From Liolophura sinensis (taxonomy: Eukaryota; Mollusca; Polyplacophora; Chitonida; Chitonidae), in the NCBI RefSeq assembly GCF_032854445.1, contig NC_088302.1:558001-622000 (forward strand): a stretch of 64,000 bases of DNA, in the 5' to 3' direction. Below, piece by piece: positions 1 through 14,051 of this stretch. Under the pieces are notes generated by a model. That model saw only the letters and a list, made by a program, of their open reading frames with translations. It made no database searches and was not told the DNA's origin. How positions within the stretch are numbered: the stretch's first letter is position 1; every line of letters starts with the position of its first letter. Position numbers and translations under genes: made by a program.

Positions 1-1783
1 AAATCTAACCATGACAAACCATATTTCCAGATCGCCTTCCAACTGTAGTAATACATGATAATTATAATCCCTACTTGCCTAGTGCATATACACATACATC
101 TGTATCTAGACAAACAGCCTGTGGTGAAAACCCTGGTGGAGCACGATACAACTACAACATGTAGGATTAAAAATATGCTAAAGTGTTATAACTATGTAAT
201 ACATAGTAGGTCAATTTGTCATCTCTCTTATTTTTGTTTGAAACTGACAGAAAATAATAGAAAGAATACATACCTTTCATAAAATATGAAGCCAAAGATA
301 AGTCAGTGATAATGAAGTTCACAGATCAAGTTTTGCCTTAGAAGCACAGGAGATATAAATAGGCTGCTGTCTTGCATACCTTATATTTGACAGACACTTT
401 AAGGCTTCTTTTGAAACGATAATAACTTCATCATAAATCAATGCCACATACAAATCGAGTTCACGATTTGAAGAAACCTGGAATAATGATGCTGGATCTC
501 CTGCTGGCTTGCATTTTTGCCTGGCAAACTAACACACGCAAGGACAAAATTCAAAGTACATTTGTTTTTATATTTAGATGATTTTAATGCCCCATTTTTC
601 TTTTATTTATCCTTTTATTCTCTTCACTTATGACTTAGAATGAATAGAACTATCTTGGGATTTATTTAAAATAAATACAAACCATTGTAAATGGTGACAC
701 CTGCCATGTTACAAAATCCCTTTGTGAAAATAGCAGTTCTGAAAAGTATTTTTTATATTCAAAAGTGAAAAGCATTCAACTGGTGCATGTGATGCCTTTA
801 AGTGTTAAACTAGACCACTGAAACAGAAAACAAGTGGGTCCCATACATACTAGACAATCAAAACAAACATAAATAGACATAAGTATGAAATACTATTCTA
901 GCATATTTGCACTCACATGTATGTACACCATGTCAACTCCGAAAGCTCTTACATTCAAGCTCAAAACTATTTCCTGTTTCAATCAATAAACCACTTAATT
1001 CCTCTCTCTTGTGGTGTACAGGGTAACAATGGCTTAAATGCAAATGACTTGTACAAAGTTGGATATGTAACCCATTTCTACAACTGGTTCCAAATGAGTG
1101 CCCATTCCATTAGGAGGAAGACCTCTACCACTGCCAAGGTGAATGCTTACAGCTGTGGCTCAATTCATCACATTTCCCCTATATTTAGCTTGTAAACCAT
1201 GTCAACAGTGTGAGTATAGGGTGTAGCAGGCTTCACATGTGTATTCCACTAGCTCCTCACCCCTAACCCACACCACAATGGCCCTTAAACTATAATCTGG
1301 CTGCTCTGAAAACAGCTTGTGTGTGGCAGAGGCAGACAACAAGAGTTTAAGGGGAAAACATCTGCAGTTAGGAGTCTCCTCAATGAACCATGACCAGACA
1401 GGAAGCCAAAGCTACAAGCTGGCCAATAAATGTTACAGCACTCTACCAGCGGTATCTGTTTGATGTAACTGAATAAAGCCAGGGGTTTTTGTTAGGAGAA
1501 GACAATTAGGATAGAGGCTCCTTAACAGAAGCTGACTGCCTTAGTGGCCACTGATATGATCCTCCATTCAAGGGTGTGCAGACAGGAGACGACTACCACC
1601 ATGACAGATTCAATGAGATTTACACCTTATGCACTATACCCTTTGTCTCATTCTAACTGAATGTCTGGTTGTAGTCACATGTCTGTACATTGAGTAAGCC
1701 GAGAGGTGCAGTAATACAAAACACATTCAAACCATACTCTGTACTGTTGATCAATGATTACTTTACTAACATGTATTTGATTG

Positions 1784-1885
1784 ACGTTTTATGCCATACT
1801 CAACAATATTTCACGGCAGCATTACGTTGGGACGTGGAAACCCACGATCATCCGCAGCTTGCTGCTGGACTCTTTTCACAGGATG
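1784..1885 (-). repeat. Decayed SINE fragment
   Basis: Contains the 3' module of the SINE family seen five or more times in this window: a tail segment like GTTTTATGCCATACTCAACA, then CCACGATCATCCGCAGCTTGCTG. It is in minus orientation, and the tRNA-like head is missing. Divergence and truncation suggest an old copy. Confidence 0.6.
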
Positions 1886-3724
1886 TTAAAGTAAGATACA
1901 TATTTGTTAACGTACATGTATCCGTACTGTTAATGATATATACCACACTTTAAACAACCTTCACTGCCATAAAAACACAGACAAAATACTTATTAATATA
2001 ATGGCAGTGGGGCAGAGAGCACCTTTTGTTGCTCTGTTGTTATGCGCTCTCTTTGCTTAATCATATACACTACTAGATGTGTCAAGGAGGGTCACAGGAG
2101 GGAATCTGGACATCTTTGATCTAAGGCCACATAAAGCACTGGTCTATCAGCTTAACCATCAACTATGTCATCATAAACATATGTATATGTACAATGTACT
2201 TCTTCACCAAAAGACTGACCCTGCCCAAGTTGTGTATAAATATGCATGGGTTATCACCACTCAGGAATGTCATTCCGCAAGCCTACTATCCACAGTCACA
2301 AAAAAACCCTAATTAAAAACCTAAGAAGATTTGTGGTCCATAAAGGCAAACTCAAGGCTAAACTAATTCAAAGTGAAGTCAAATATTATAATCAGGTTTG
2401 TTTTCTTTGTTGATGACGCCAGCTGTAAAAATTGCCCCTGGGCATGTTGAACTAATAGCCTGAAGTATCTTCAACAATGGGAAGTAAGCTGTACAAGAAA
2501 ACAAAGAGATGTTAACGAATTAAACCCTATCAGCAAAGCATGGAGAAAACTACAGGCACTGTCCCCTTACAGGTGTTACCCTAAAATGTCCATTTTGATA
2601 TTATAAATGACCTAAAACTTCCCCCAAACAAATGCATTTTAATGCAAATAAATGTGACAAAATAAAAATTAATGATCAAACTAACATTGTCCCATTAGGA
2701 TATCATCCTCCATTTACTAGCCTAAACACAAGGGTTTAGCCAGCCATATGTCTCCAGGTCCGTGCAACGGGCAAACCCCGACCCTTCAATCAACGTGACC
2801 TAGTCATCCAACCAGAGCTGGTGTTAGCTGGACAAGGAATTGTCTCCCTTTGCTAAAGTACGAAATGCGGCGAAATTGTCTTAAAATTCATTCCCTGGAT
2901 AAAAGATTATTTCCGTAAACTTTTGGCATATTAAAATATATATTAAATCTACAGAAAGATTTGACACTTTTGGAATTTCCCATCATTAGTACATTCAAGA
3001 CTTGATCCACGCACACCGTACACGTATAGGAAATATCGAACCACGTGGAGTCTGCCTAAGTATATAAGTGCTGAAATTGGAAGATTTTAAAACATGGCTC
3101 TGAGAAATCTGTCTTTCTTCAACAAAGCTTCAACTCGTGCTAGTGTACACTCAGACATCGAAGAGGATTCTAATTTGGAGACTGATGTTGACTGGTGCTG
3201 ACAGCGATGGCTTCATCTGACATGTTGGAAGTGGTCTGCTGAGTCAGTGTAGGGAAAAGCCCAAAGTGAGGGAAAAAAGGCATAACCAAACAATTACATT
3301 TTCTGCAGGCTGGACAAAAACGTTCGCGAGGCTAAGATACTGTCAGGCTATCTTATCAGGCTTCGTGATCATGCTAAAAAAATACATGTACATGTACCAA
3401 GCCAATGATGCAGAGGCCAAGAAGGCTTTAATGACATTCGCCTGTTGTGCAAAGACAACTTTCATACTACATATATCTGTAATAAATAACCCTAGTCACA
3501 TGAACATGTAAAATTTTCAGAGGAAATAAGAAAAATGATAACAACATGAAGAACAGTGGTCTGACTAAGTTTTGTCCTCTATAAACCTTTGAACGCCTCT
3601 AGATTGCATCTCCAGTGATCTAGGGTCCTGGACCTAGGGAACCCAGCCTATTGGTCCTGGGTCACTCAAGTGAGACACCAAAACCTAACACCCTGGCTAA
3701 ACCCCTGCGTAAACACCATCCTAC

Positions 3725-4320
3725 ATGTACATGTACCTTGTCTGTACAAACAGTACCATAAACAGTACCATAAACAGTACCCTAAACACCATTCTGGAGG
3801 TACCTTCTGTATGTACAAAAAATATCTTAAACACCATTCTGGAGGTAACTTCTGTATGTACAAAAAATATCCTAAACACCATCCTACATGTACCTTCTGC
3901 ATGTACAAACAGTACCCTAAACACCATTCTACATGTAACTTCTGTATGTACAAACATTACCTAAACACCAGTCTGATGTACCTTCTGCATGTACAAACAG
4001 TAACCGTAACACCAATCTGATGTACCCTCTGCTTGTACATCGTCGTCATATGACTGAAAAATTGTTGAGTACGACGTTAAACCCCAAGCACTCACTCTGC
4101 TTGTACAAACAGTAACCTAAACACCAGTCCTGATGTACCTTCTGCATGTACAAACAGTAACCTAAACAGCAGTCTGATGTACCTTCTGCGTGTACAAACA
4201 GTAACCTAAACAGCAGTCTGATGTACCTTCTGCATGTACAAACAGTAACCTAAACACCAGTCTGATGTACCTTCTGCGTGTACAAACAGTAACCTAAACA
4301 CCAGTCTGACAGTAATACAA
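3725..4320. repeat. Minisatellite, about 44 bp unit
   Basis: Imperfect tandem units of the form CCTAAACACCAGTCTGATGT followed by ACCTTCTGCATGTACAAACA and GTAA; successive TCTGC anchors are 44 bp apart (4141, 4185). The array is interrupted near 4040-4095 by a short SINE 3'-end remnant (GTTGAGTACGACGTTAAACC). The short open frames it creates on both strands are repeat translation. Confidence 0.85.
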
Positions 4321-4329
4321 CTCTCAGAA

Positions 4330-4640
4330 TTTGGGAGAATGGGCAAATGCAGTAAAGGTACAACATGTACATACAACAAATGTGTAGAAGTGTAGCATTT
4401 ACAAACAACAAATGTGCAAAGTGTAGCATTTAAAAACAACAAATGTGTGAAGTGTAGCATGTACATGTACATACACTAAATGAGTAAAGTGTTTCAAGTA
4501 GATACAGTAAATGTGTACAGTGTAATGTACATACAACTAATGTGTAGAAATGTAGCATATACGTACAACAAATGTGTAAAGTGTAGCATATACCTACAAG
4601 GAATGTGTAAAGTGCAGCATGTACAAAAAGCAAGAGATGA
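4330..4640. repeat. Minisatellite, about 31-32 bp unit
   Basis: Repeated AACAAATGTGTAAAGTGTAG with CATGTACATAC-like linkers, directly after the 44 bp array. Units are degenerate. No gene is visible in it. Confidence 0.75.
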
Positions 4641-6362
4641 CCTTGTAACTAACTGGGTCAAAAATACTACATTAGCCAATCACCAAAGCAGTAGTCTTTG
4701 GATACATGTACATGGTCTTGCTTACAAGGCCAAAATTAAAATATTGTTTGTTTGATGTTACAAGCCCTTTATAACAAAAGAGGGTCGGTAGGTCAGGTTT
4801 TTTTTTCTTTTCGCAGAAGGGAAGAACAATCGTAGAATCCTGTTTAAATGATTGATCACAATTAAACTTCCTCAACACTGATCAGAACACAGCACTGAAT
4901 TCTACCACCAGGGGGGCTGAGCATGTGATACTTTTGTGAAGGGGAACCTCATCACCTAGTAAAATAAAATCTTTACTGAGGAATCTGCTTCCATTTTCCT
5001 AAATTTCCTAATTTTAAATAAACTTTGTGAGATTTAGGGGATTCTTCCTTCGTGTGAAGGATCAAATATTTATTGTCTTCAAATTATCATTCAATGTCCA
5101 TGTTAGTCTAAAAATATGAAGAGTGTAAGCACCCAAGTGAGGTTCAGCTCAGATCACTAGCTTTCATCTAATTTACAGTCCAAAACATTTATACATGAGG
5201 AAGAGGAGGGCCAAAATCATGTTGTGTAGCAAGAAGATTAAAGGATGGAACATATCAGCTTTGTCTTTGTATGTGAGTATCCATTTACAAATGTTTTTTC
5301 TGGTGTAAATTGCCATTGTTTCCATTTCACAAAAACCTATCAGTAAACAGATACAGTTTCCATCCACCAAAGTTTTCTCAGCATCTGGTGGTTGTGAACT
5401 CAATGACAGTTCAGCAAATTATACCAATATATCCCCAGCTACATGCTCCCAAGGATAAGGTTTTGACAGGGAGAAAAGGTACCCATGCACCTGACTAACC
5501 TTTTCTTAAATTTTGGGACCTCCTGCACAGTATCTTTCCATGCCAACAGAAGGGGCTCTGATACATGTGAAATGGGAGCAACAAAATGCTGAATGCCAAC
5601 ATACATGTAAATGGGGTTAGACTGGGGATTCTTTGATAACATAGGTTTAAAACGAAAATCTGTTTGGATCATGCTTCAGCAGATATTATGGTGTAAGGTC
5701 TCAATTTGTCACTGGATTATACCAGCCCATGACTGAATTAATTTAATTCACCAAAAATAAAGCAGGGATTTACGTAGGCTCCTATGTGGGCTACCGGTAG
5801 AACCTCAGCGGTAGCGAGCGACTTGTCACTGGAGATATCCAGGCCCGTATCCAAGTTTGTTAGTATTTGTAAGCATTTCACACCGGTTATAACCAGAACC
5901 ACGCAATTCAATTTCGTGAGATTATGCGTGTTTTAAAGGTATAGCGTGGCGAATACACTTCGATCACGGGGAATTCTATAACTTGCCGTGGAAAGACGCT
6001 TACAGCTTCGATGTTTACAAGATTTCCTTGAACATGATTATCTCACAAAATTATTAATTAATTTGAAATCTCAACTCCCTGTGGAAACACAAGGACACTG
6101 TTCATCAGTTCAATAAAGTATACATCCCCCCAAATATATGGCAACACAATTTTATGGGTATCCAAATGGGTGAAAACACTTTACAGGTATTTCGATCTAT
6201 ACCCGTTAAAGCTATATAAGGCCGGCTTAGTGGAAAAAGGAAATTGTTAGCCAAAAAATCATCTGAGAACTTTTAATATTGGGTAAGGTCTAGTTCAGAG
6301 CCGAGAAGTTATCAATTGTAAAATCTGTATTCAGAACACAGCCTTGACGTTCAGGTGGTACC

Positions 6363-6363
<1 letters not shown>

Positions 6364-6409
<46 letters not shown>
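6364..6409 (+). repeat. Poly-A tract of 46 bases
   Basis: An uninterrupted run of A after CCC and before GCACTTC. It could be the tail of a retroposed element on the plus strand, but no recognisable element body lies just upstream. It is also a likely site of sequencing or assembly length error. Confidence 0.95.
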
Positions 6410-6410
<1 letters not shown>

Positions 6411-7907
6411 CACTTCATACTTCTATTTCTCTTAATTAGCTTTCAAAATAACATCGTTGTTCACATTTCCATGCTGAGCTGTTCTACCGAGTGGAATACT
6501 TAAATAACGTGATATATTTTTACATGATGTCAGATTTGTACTGGCGTACCAATTTAGGTCAATCGGGTAGAGGTTCAAAGGAGATCTTATTTTCGAATTT
6601 GACTGAGATTTTCTGCGGAAATATCGAATAGAGAGCAGTGCCAATGATTGCAAAAGGTGCATAAATGTCTTAGCTTGCAGACAGACCATGTATTAAGCGG
6701 ACTTGGAAATTAAGTATTGCATATGCAGTGAGATTTGCTGATGGGGTAGCTGAATACAGATACTATGTCATCATTGGGTGCACACATCATCCGGCCTGAG
6801 GATCATAGCCATCTCTGCGTATCAGTAAATATAGCTATCCTTTGTTCGGATTTTCGGAAATTGTATATCTCGCAAGAACGCCTGAAACCTGTAAAAACAG
6901 AGCGACATTTCAAATGATCGTTGAAGAAAAAAATATTAAATGAAACAAAATAAAATAATTTGGCATTTGTAAAAACGCGCAAAAAGAATTTCGGTAGGGG
7001 CCTTTTAGAAGGGTTGGTCACATAACATTAAAAATATTATACTTTAATTCTGGCCCAAACAGTTGTATGTACACACACACATTGATTACAAGTCTGCACT
7101 ATTTCTAATGCAGCCTACATGTACATGTCAACACATGTAAACTGTAGATGTGACATGAAAATGACTGCTCAACAGTCTGTACATCACTCAGAGAGAGCAC
7201 ACATATATACTGTACATGTCAAAAGTGAGTGTGTCAGAGTTCATATGTGGTATCAGCAATTAGAAGGATGAACACACAGCCTCGGGCAAACTCAATAGAC
7301 TCCAACATACAACAACACATAACACAGTGTTTTAACACAGATATCCAGTGTTTACAAGTGTAATACTTGCAGCTTTCTTCACAACTTGGCCAACAACGCT
7401 AGTGGTTTTTAATGACGTGTGTATGGTACCTGGAGGTTTGACCTTGCACTTCTGTCCGACATCCTGTCACATGAACTCCACGTCTTTCGTATTGCTCAGG
7501 TAATGCTGAACTTTGCAGGGACTGTTTGTCAACAAAGCCCTACTTGTGTATTTCATGCACATTTGTCTACATGCCTGTCTACATGTAAGTGTGTTACAAA
7601 GTTTGATGGCCTTAAAACCAGACGAGTTTACTTACTAGTTATTACATTTGTGTTTATTTATTTCTTTATGTCATTGATCTTCAATTATGGTATATGTCAT
7701 TGTATACTGAAGAATTTTCCCTACCACTTCTTCAACAATGGTAATGTGTATTGGTAGACGAAGCTGGAATGCTCAAACACGCCCGGTTTTCTAGGGTTTA
7801 TGTTCCGTGTCCATGTACTAGCTCAGCACAGACATGACTACCACAATGCTTGTAGTAGAGGATTTCTTGACTCCTGTACATCCTCACTTCCATATATATC
7901 TGCAGAT

Positions 7908-8065
7908 CTACACTAATTCCTCAACTTTTAACTTTTAGTGCAATGTATGCACCTTTTTAATTTGATGTTTGAGACATTGGTTGATTTGGCCAATTTCCAG
8001 GCTTCACTAGAAGTATTTTATCAGTCAATATAGAATAATGCTCTCAGAATATGCTTCAATAAACA
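7908..8065 (+). repeat. Dispersed repeat B, copy 1
   Basis: About 155 bp that aligns by eye with 29938-30095. Shared blocks include CTAATTCCTCAACTTT, GAGAC.AAACATTGGTTG.ATT-type sequence, TTATCAGTC and a 3' part like AATAATGC..TCAGAATAT. The two copies are in the same orientation. Coding potential is absent; the family is not recognised. Confidence 0.65.
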
Positions 8066-11000
8066 TGAAAAGGCAAAGTAAGAATCAGTGGCTTGGCCAG
8101 GACTAAGAAAGTGCCAGTCCACTATCCCCGCCCACTCAGGCCGGGGTACACAGAAGCTCTGGTTCTCAGAGGGCTGGAAGTGCATTCTAAGCATTTTTTG
8201 GATCTAATTTTAAAATAATTCAACCGCTTCAAATGCTGTTATTCCCTTGCTTAATAAATAACTGTGTCTCAACATCCAGATGTATCATCAGGAGATGATA
8301 TGCTCCTCCAGAATTATTTTGGCTTCAGTTAAGACAACATACTGTGTGACCACACCCCTCCTTCATTATTACGCGCTTGTTGTGGGACAAATCCAGCGAC
8401 CGTGTTATAAGTGAAGTGCATTGTAATCTACGTGGTATGTACCAGTAGGCCGGTAGGCCCTACGAGCTATCACAATGGGAAAAGACAGTTGGTGGTGGTA
8501 ATCAAGGTTCTTGTGTTTTGTAACAAATGGAACTGTTTATAACAAATGAATTTCTCTTGTGTCTGTATTGTTTTTGTTTTATTTTTTATTATTTGTAGTT
8601 CTGTTAAATAAATGTTCTGCTACGTACAGAAGCCTAGCGATCCCTGACTTCACCACTTTCTCCACAGTCTGTCCTTGTTCCATCTGCTCCAATTATAGGA
8701 TAACCAAACTATAATTCTCAGTTTAGATCACTTGTTATGATGTTTGTTATGACCTCAGAAGTTACTCTGCTTACAGGTCGAAATTAGGTTAAAGCTTTGC
8801 TGAACTTACAAAATTTCAAGATGGTGGACAACTCACATGTTTATAGCATGACAAGTACAAAGTCCCTAACATAATTAATAAATTGAAAATATTACTCCTG
8901 TTCTTTACACAAACTAGAATATTTTACAATACATTTACGATTAAAAAAGAGGAAAATAGAATCTTCAGTTAATTCTTTGTGAAAAAGGTTGTATTTTTTT
9001 CTGATTTACTACCTGCCCATTATGCTTGTGGCGGGCAGCCGATCTATTAGCTACATTCCTACAGCAATGCCCAGTTCCGCTCATATAGAATTCCTCGCTG
9101 ATAAATTCACTAAAAAAAACGGCTCGCACCCTACCTTATTCTTGCTATTCTACAATTCCCTAAAATGCCCGAAATGTAATATGTTAAAGCAAGCATTGGT
9201 AAACCATCTTTCAACAGTAATCCTGCCGTTTAAACTTTCAAATCGGACAACTCAAATCAACTTCTGCCAACTTTAAATCAACTTTAAAATGCTATGCATA
9301 CAGTTTTATTTTAAATAAGACGCAAGCATTTAAGAACTTCTGCTAAGAGGAAAATTCTTTGTGATTGTTTTGACGCCCATCTTTCTGCCGTCTCCAGAAT
9401 GTTTTCCTGTATCCTTGCGGGAATAATCCGTCCAAAAAACGAGTGGACAGGTCACTGACTAAGCCCATGGTAAGATTTGAAGAATTACAGTAAATCTTTC
9501 CAAAACATCACTTTTAAACTACATGTAATGGTATGTGCCCTGGGAAGTATTTGTGGGATATTCATTTTCATTCCAAACATAAAATGCTGCATGTACATGC
9601 AAATATATGTAGGTATAATATACTTCATCTCTCTAAATGAAGGTACATGTATAGGACCTTGCCACAAAAAATACTTACACCTATGCATGTGAGCTGAAGT
9701 GTATCAAATCTACATTTATGCATGTTGAAGTTCAAGTAATGTGCAACCTTTTTCAAGAGCATTTACTCATCAATGCCTGAAACATTCAACTTAGACAACC
9801 TTGGAAAGTGAGAGTTTAACCCGCAACTTGACTGAAATTGGGTAATTTGTTAACAAAACCTGATCTGAGAGGCTGGCAATGATTAGCTGATCAGTTGGCT
9901 GTCACAAGGTCATTGGAGGTGTTTGTCATTTGTCCCTCAAGTCCCCAGTGTCTTTGTAGAGCCTGGTTGGCCACAAGGGGACACCAGACCAATTCATCAG
10001 ACTTTAGTCTGACAGCTGTGATTATGGACACAGACAATCTCAAGCATTTATCCATGTCATTATCACTGGTGACCAACATCGGGTCAGGATGCCCACTGTG
10101 AATTCTAATGACAACCCAAGGCAGCCATCAAAAGACATGCCAATTAACCCAGATAAAAACACAACACCCAGTACAAAATGAAATCTCCTGGTAAGCAAAT
10201 TAAAGACCAAGCCTAAATACATTATAAGACATCAAAGGAAGGTGACAGTCAAAAACATCATGATACAGAGGGTTAACTCAAAAACTTCTTTTTCCTGCCC
10301 CAGGGTTCAGAGGGTGCCACAGCCATGACTACAATACCAATCCATGTTGTCTTTACTGTTCCCACATCCACTGAAAACTTACCCAGCAAGTACAGATCTA
10401 CACCTATGATCAAGTACTGAATTTGTGTTCTAAAACGAATAACTACTGGTGAACACAGGATAAGTATACAAGTTAAATTTGTTATGCAATTTATTCACAG
10501 CTTTATGTCACTCTTTTCTTCAGAATATAAAATGTTACATATTATCCATTTGAGTATTAGCCTAGTAAAATGTGTCATCAAGGTCATGATGAACGAAGAG
10601 AGCAAGTGAATCTTTGACCGAGGACACGATTGAACCTCCACCCTATGTGTCCCTGCGACTGAAAAATAAGCACCTCAACCACTTGGCCACAGCCCACTCC
10701 CAACTTAATAGATGTAGGCTTCTGTGTGATCTTCATAACATTAACACAGAACAAGCACATATTGAATTTAGGCTGACACACCATGTACATACACCTACAT
10801 GTTGTGGCTTATCAATGCAGGCGACATCCAATTTCTGCAGAAAATCCAGGTCACAATGACCCCACCATTGGTCTATTATGAGGCCTGCCAAGTTCCTAGT
10901 CATCACACACTCCCAAAAATCAGGTCATGCTGGTCTCTGCTGCTAGTGAGTCCAGCACTGAGCTCCTTACACCTACATGTACATGTATTAAATAACACCC

Positions 11001-13662
11001 TCCACAGCACAGCTTCTGACAGGCAACATCCTAAATACCTCGGCTTCCCTTAAATTGACAGAATAACTTTCACTTACGCAGGACAAAAGGGCTTTTCAAG
11101 GAAAGGACTAGACATTTGCAACTATTTCAACTGTACAAGATTACTGCGATCATATGTAAAATACATGTAGAATATCGGTATCCATTTCCATGGAAACAAC
11201 ATCATTCCTCATGAACTGAAATCTATCATGCAACTTAATCAACATAATCTTTACCATACACAAACACAGCTGCATGTATAGACATGTGAAGCTAGTCGAA
11301 CTGACCTCTTGCAGATACCTACATGTATAGATGTGTCAATCCTTCAGCATATTACAGTGAGGGTTTTTAAGAAATCTGACGAGAAGATGACAGAAGACTC
11401 TAAGCAAATATGTACTAGATACACGTACATGTAGTTGTACATTAAACTTCATGGTGCATAAATGGGTTGCACCCTGACAACATCCACAAAAGGTTATTTC
11501 ATATTTCAGCCTCAAGACTACTGCAATCACAATCATTATGAACATGTGTGCGTTAATAATGGGCATTGGTCTTATAAGTAAATAATGTAGGTTGCAATGA
11601 TTCTGTTAATTTAATAAAAAAATCATAAGAACATGTGGTGGAATATCTCAATATTTCACTGGCATTAATAAATATATCATTATCTGAATATCCATTAGTT
11701 TGGTCCAAGAAAAAACCTCTCATTTCAAACAAATTTGAAAGACTGACTAAAGCTTGCATATTAACTATGGAGAGAAATGTGGATAAGTTATAACATGTAA
11801 CGTACATGTGCCTGTATTAACAACATACATGTTCAGCTAAGTTCACCTTCATGTATCTTAGTTCCTTAACATGACCGCAAAACTACGTGTATATCTACCA
11901 AACAGCAAACTAATGAGGAACAGCAAAGAGTTCTACAAAACAGGAAATGCACCCACAGACATATCCAGATATTTTTTTGACACCATTTCTGACAAATATT
12001 TTCATTACCTACAAGTAGCATATCTACTTGTTTTTTGTCTTTGGTTGCCAAAGCACCTGATACACAAATTCTAAGCCGGCATCACTTTCTTCGACAATGT
12101 GCATTTCTCATACCTTGCCAGTCAAATACAGTCATTGCAAATTTTCAGACAATGCACATGTCCTACAAGAAGTTTCCTTCACAGCAGAAAAACATGCCAG
12201 TATTGTATGTTTAGATTTGTATAAAAACAATATCTGCATTGTGATTTAAAAAATCGAAGAATTTATGGGAGAAAATTCAAGCACATTCTATATTGCATTA
12301 GGGTATCTGGGAGGTGAACACAGGACAGCCTGGTAGAGTAGTAAACAATCATCCTTTGATATTCTGCTGCCTGCTGGTGTTCACTTATTTACGCGCACAA
12401 ACTTAGGTGCCCATACTGCCTAAAGACACAAAAAACACCCTGGATATGTCCATGGCATTAAATAACTTCTACATTAGCAAGAAATTCCACAATAGAGAAT
12501 AAATGTGGCAATGGGTCAAATGTGGAAGACAAATGGAGTACACTGAACAAATGCACCCTACTTCCTACAAGTATCTACATGGATTGTGAAATTATTGAAA
12601 GGGGGTTGAAAATGGACTCCAAAAAAAAAAAAATGATGCCAACTCAAAGTAACACCACTAAAACACACGATACCCCAATACTGGATAACAAGATAGATAA
12701 AAGATGAAAAACTGTTCAGTAATCTACATGGACAAGTAGAGAGAAATACTCAGAAGGACAACACATGTATGTAACATTAAAATGGACAATTCACTAAACT
12801 GACAAAGTAGGGCCTCTGACAAAAGTATGGGCATGCACACAGATTATCACCACAACACATACACTGTACATGTAATAACAACATACTTGCATGGCCTGGC
12901 CACACGCTGTACGTTTGAACATTACTGGATTCAGAAAATAGAACAATACATCTTTACATTTATGATTTTGTGTATCTCTGTATACTAAACTACTTAATAT
13001 GATTCATGAATAAAAAACCTTAAATAACACCTTAAATCTTAAAACCTTACATCTGTTGTTCACACTTGTTCTCATCTTTAATCTGATGTATGAAGAATGC
13101 GGCTATACCTCACCAGATAATTATGTACATTTCTACAGGAATGATACCATCATACACTATACCTTCATGCTTGCACAGACAATATGGTATTTACTTTTCT
13201 TTCCTATCAGACAAATCTGCATTTCAGCGGTCTCGTGAGTTCACACAGATATAAGAGAGACAACGTAGGGGTTCTCGCAAACTAACATAGGTAAAAGATG
13301 TGATTTGACGGTAGCTGCAAGACTGAATATACATCTGTCTGTTGACTCAATGCACCAATGAAACATACATGTACTCTAACATCACATCTATTAGCTGTGG
13401 CAGTTTGCAAAGGCACCCACTCTGTTTCGCCTACATCCGCGTGAACTCTCGCAACCCCAGAGATGACGAATGGGCTTCTTAAAGAGGAAATGCAAAAGCA
13501 AGCTTCAAAACGTTGTGTGAGATAAAACAATGTAGTTCCATTAGCTCATAATAAATACGACCACTTTTCAAAATGTTTTATGCATTCAATAAAATACAGC
13601 TTTCTATGTACTGTAAATATTATTGAAATTAAACAAAAGAAAAAATTTTAAAAAGCATATAC

Positions 13663-14051
13663 CTGCTTATCTTGTGCCTGTATCACGCTTGCTTTTGGTA
13701 AGTTTTCCTCGTAACTATCCTTTATTGTGTCACTGGTATCACTGGTAACCGACCTGTATTCTGCTTCAACAGAGTCTGTTTGTGTCAAATCACTACCAGG
13801 CTCAGCCTGGAGTGTCAGGCTTTTCCGAGTCGCAGAAATTTTCAAGGTAAGTCTTCCCTCCTTAAAATTTGATTCACGAATTGAGAACTCTTTATCCTGC
13901 TGGTCACTGTCACTATCTGATGCACTTGAATCGCTTGGACTCGTAGAATAGCTGTTATCATCATGTACATTAGCCGAGTAGCGGTTGTGTTCCTTGCTCA
14001 TGTCTTTACAAGTGGTGCTCTACGGCAGCTGATGATAGATGCACCTGGATA
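13663..14051 (-). CDS. ASH1L: First coding exon of ASH1L-like histone methyltransferase
   Basis: The coding part runs from ATG at 14001 to a CAG|GTATAT donor after 13663: 113 codons ending in phase 0. An acceptor (TTATCCAG) precedes the exon at 14052, so there is an upstream 5' UTR exon. The encoded segment is acidic and serine-rich (SSASDSDSDQQ), followed by a block EFSIRESNFKEGRLTLKI. That block closely resembles, from memory, a short conserved N-terminal element of animal ASH1L (the mammalian form has FSVKETNF then EGNLKLKI). ASH1L is a nuclear Trithorax-group enzyme that methylates histone H3 lysine 36; its AWS-SET, bromo, PHD and BAH domains would lie left of this window. DAP3, the divergent neighbour here, is also close to ASH1L in human 1q22, which supports the call. 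What is seen is one exon; the identity is inference from one motif plus synteny. Confidence 0.68.

Larger units (their letters stand above)
1..13662. other. Long non-coding stretch, probably ASH1L-like intron
   Basis: No exon with convincing protein similarity or matched splice sites was seen on either strand; open frames are short and of low-complexity composition. Because the minus-strand exon ending at 13663 finishes in a GTATAT donor, this whole stretch is most simply an intron of that gene transcribed right to left. It holds tandem arrays at 3.7-4.6 kb, a poly-A tract at 6.36 kb, SINE remnants and one dispersed repeat, listed separately. Apart from those I see nothing specific in 1-1780, 1900-3720, 4640-6360, 6410-7900 and 8070-13660. 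Confidence 0.55.

Noticed and set aside
6210-6225. TATA-box-like CTATATAAGG
   Set aside because: No gene start follows on the plus strand and the region appears intronic.
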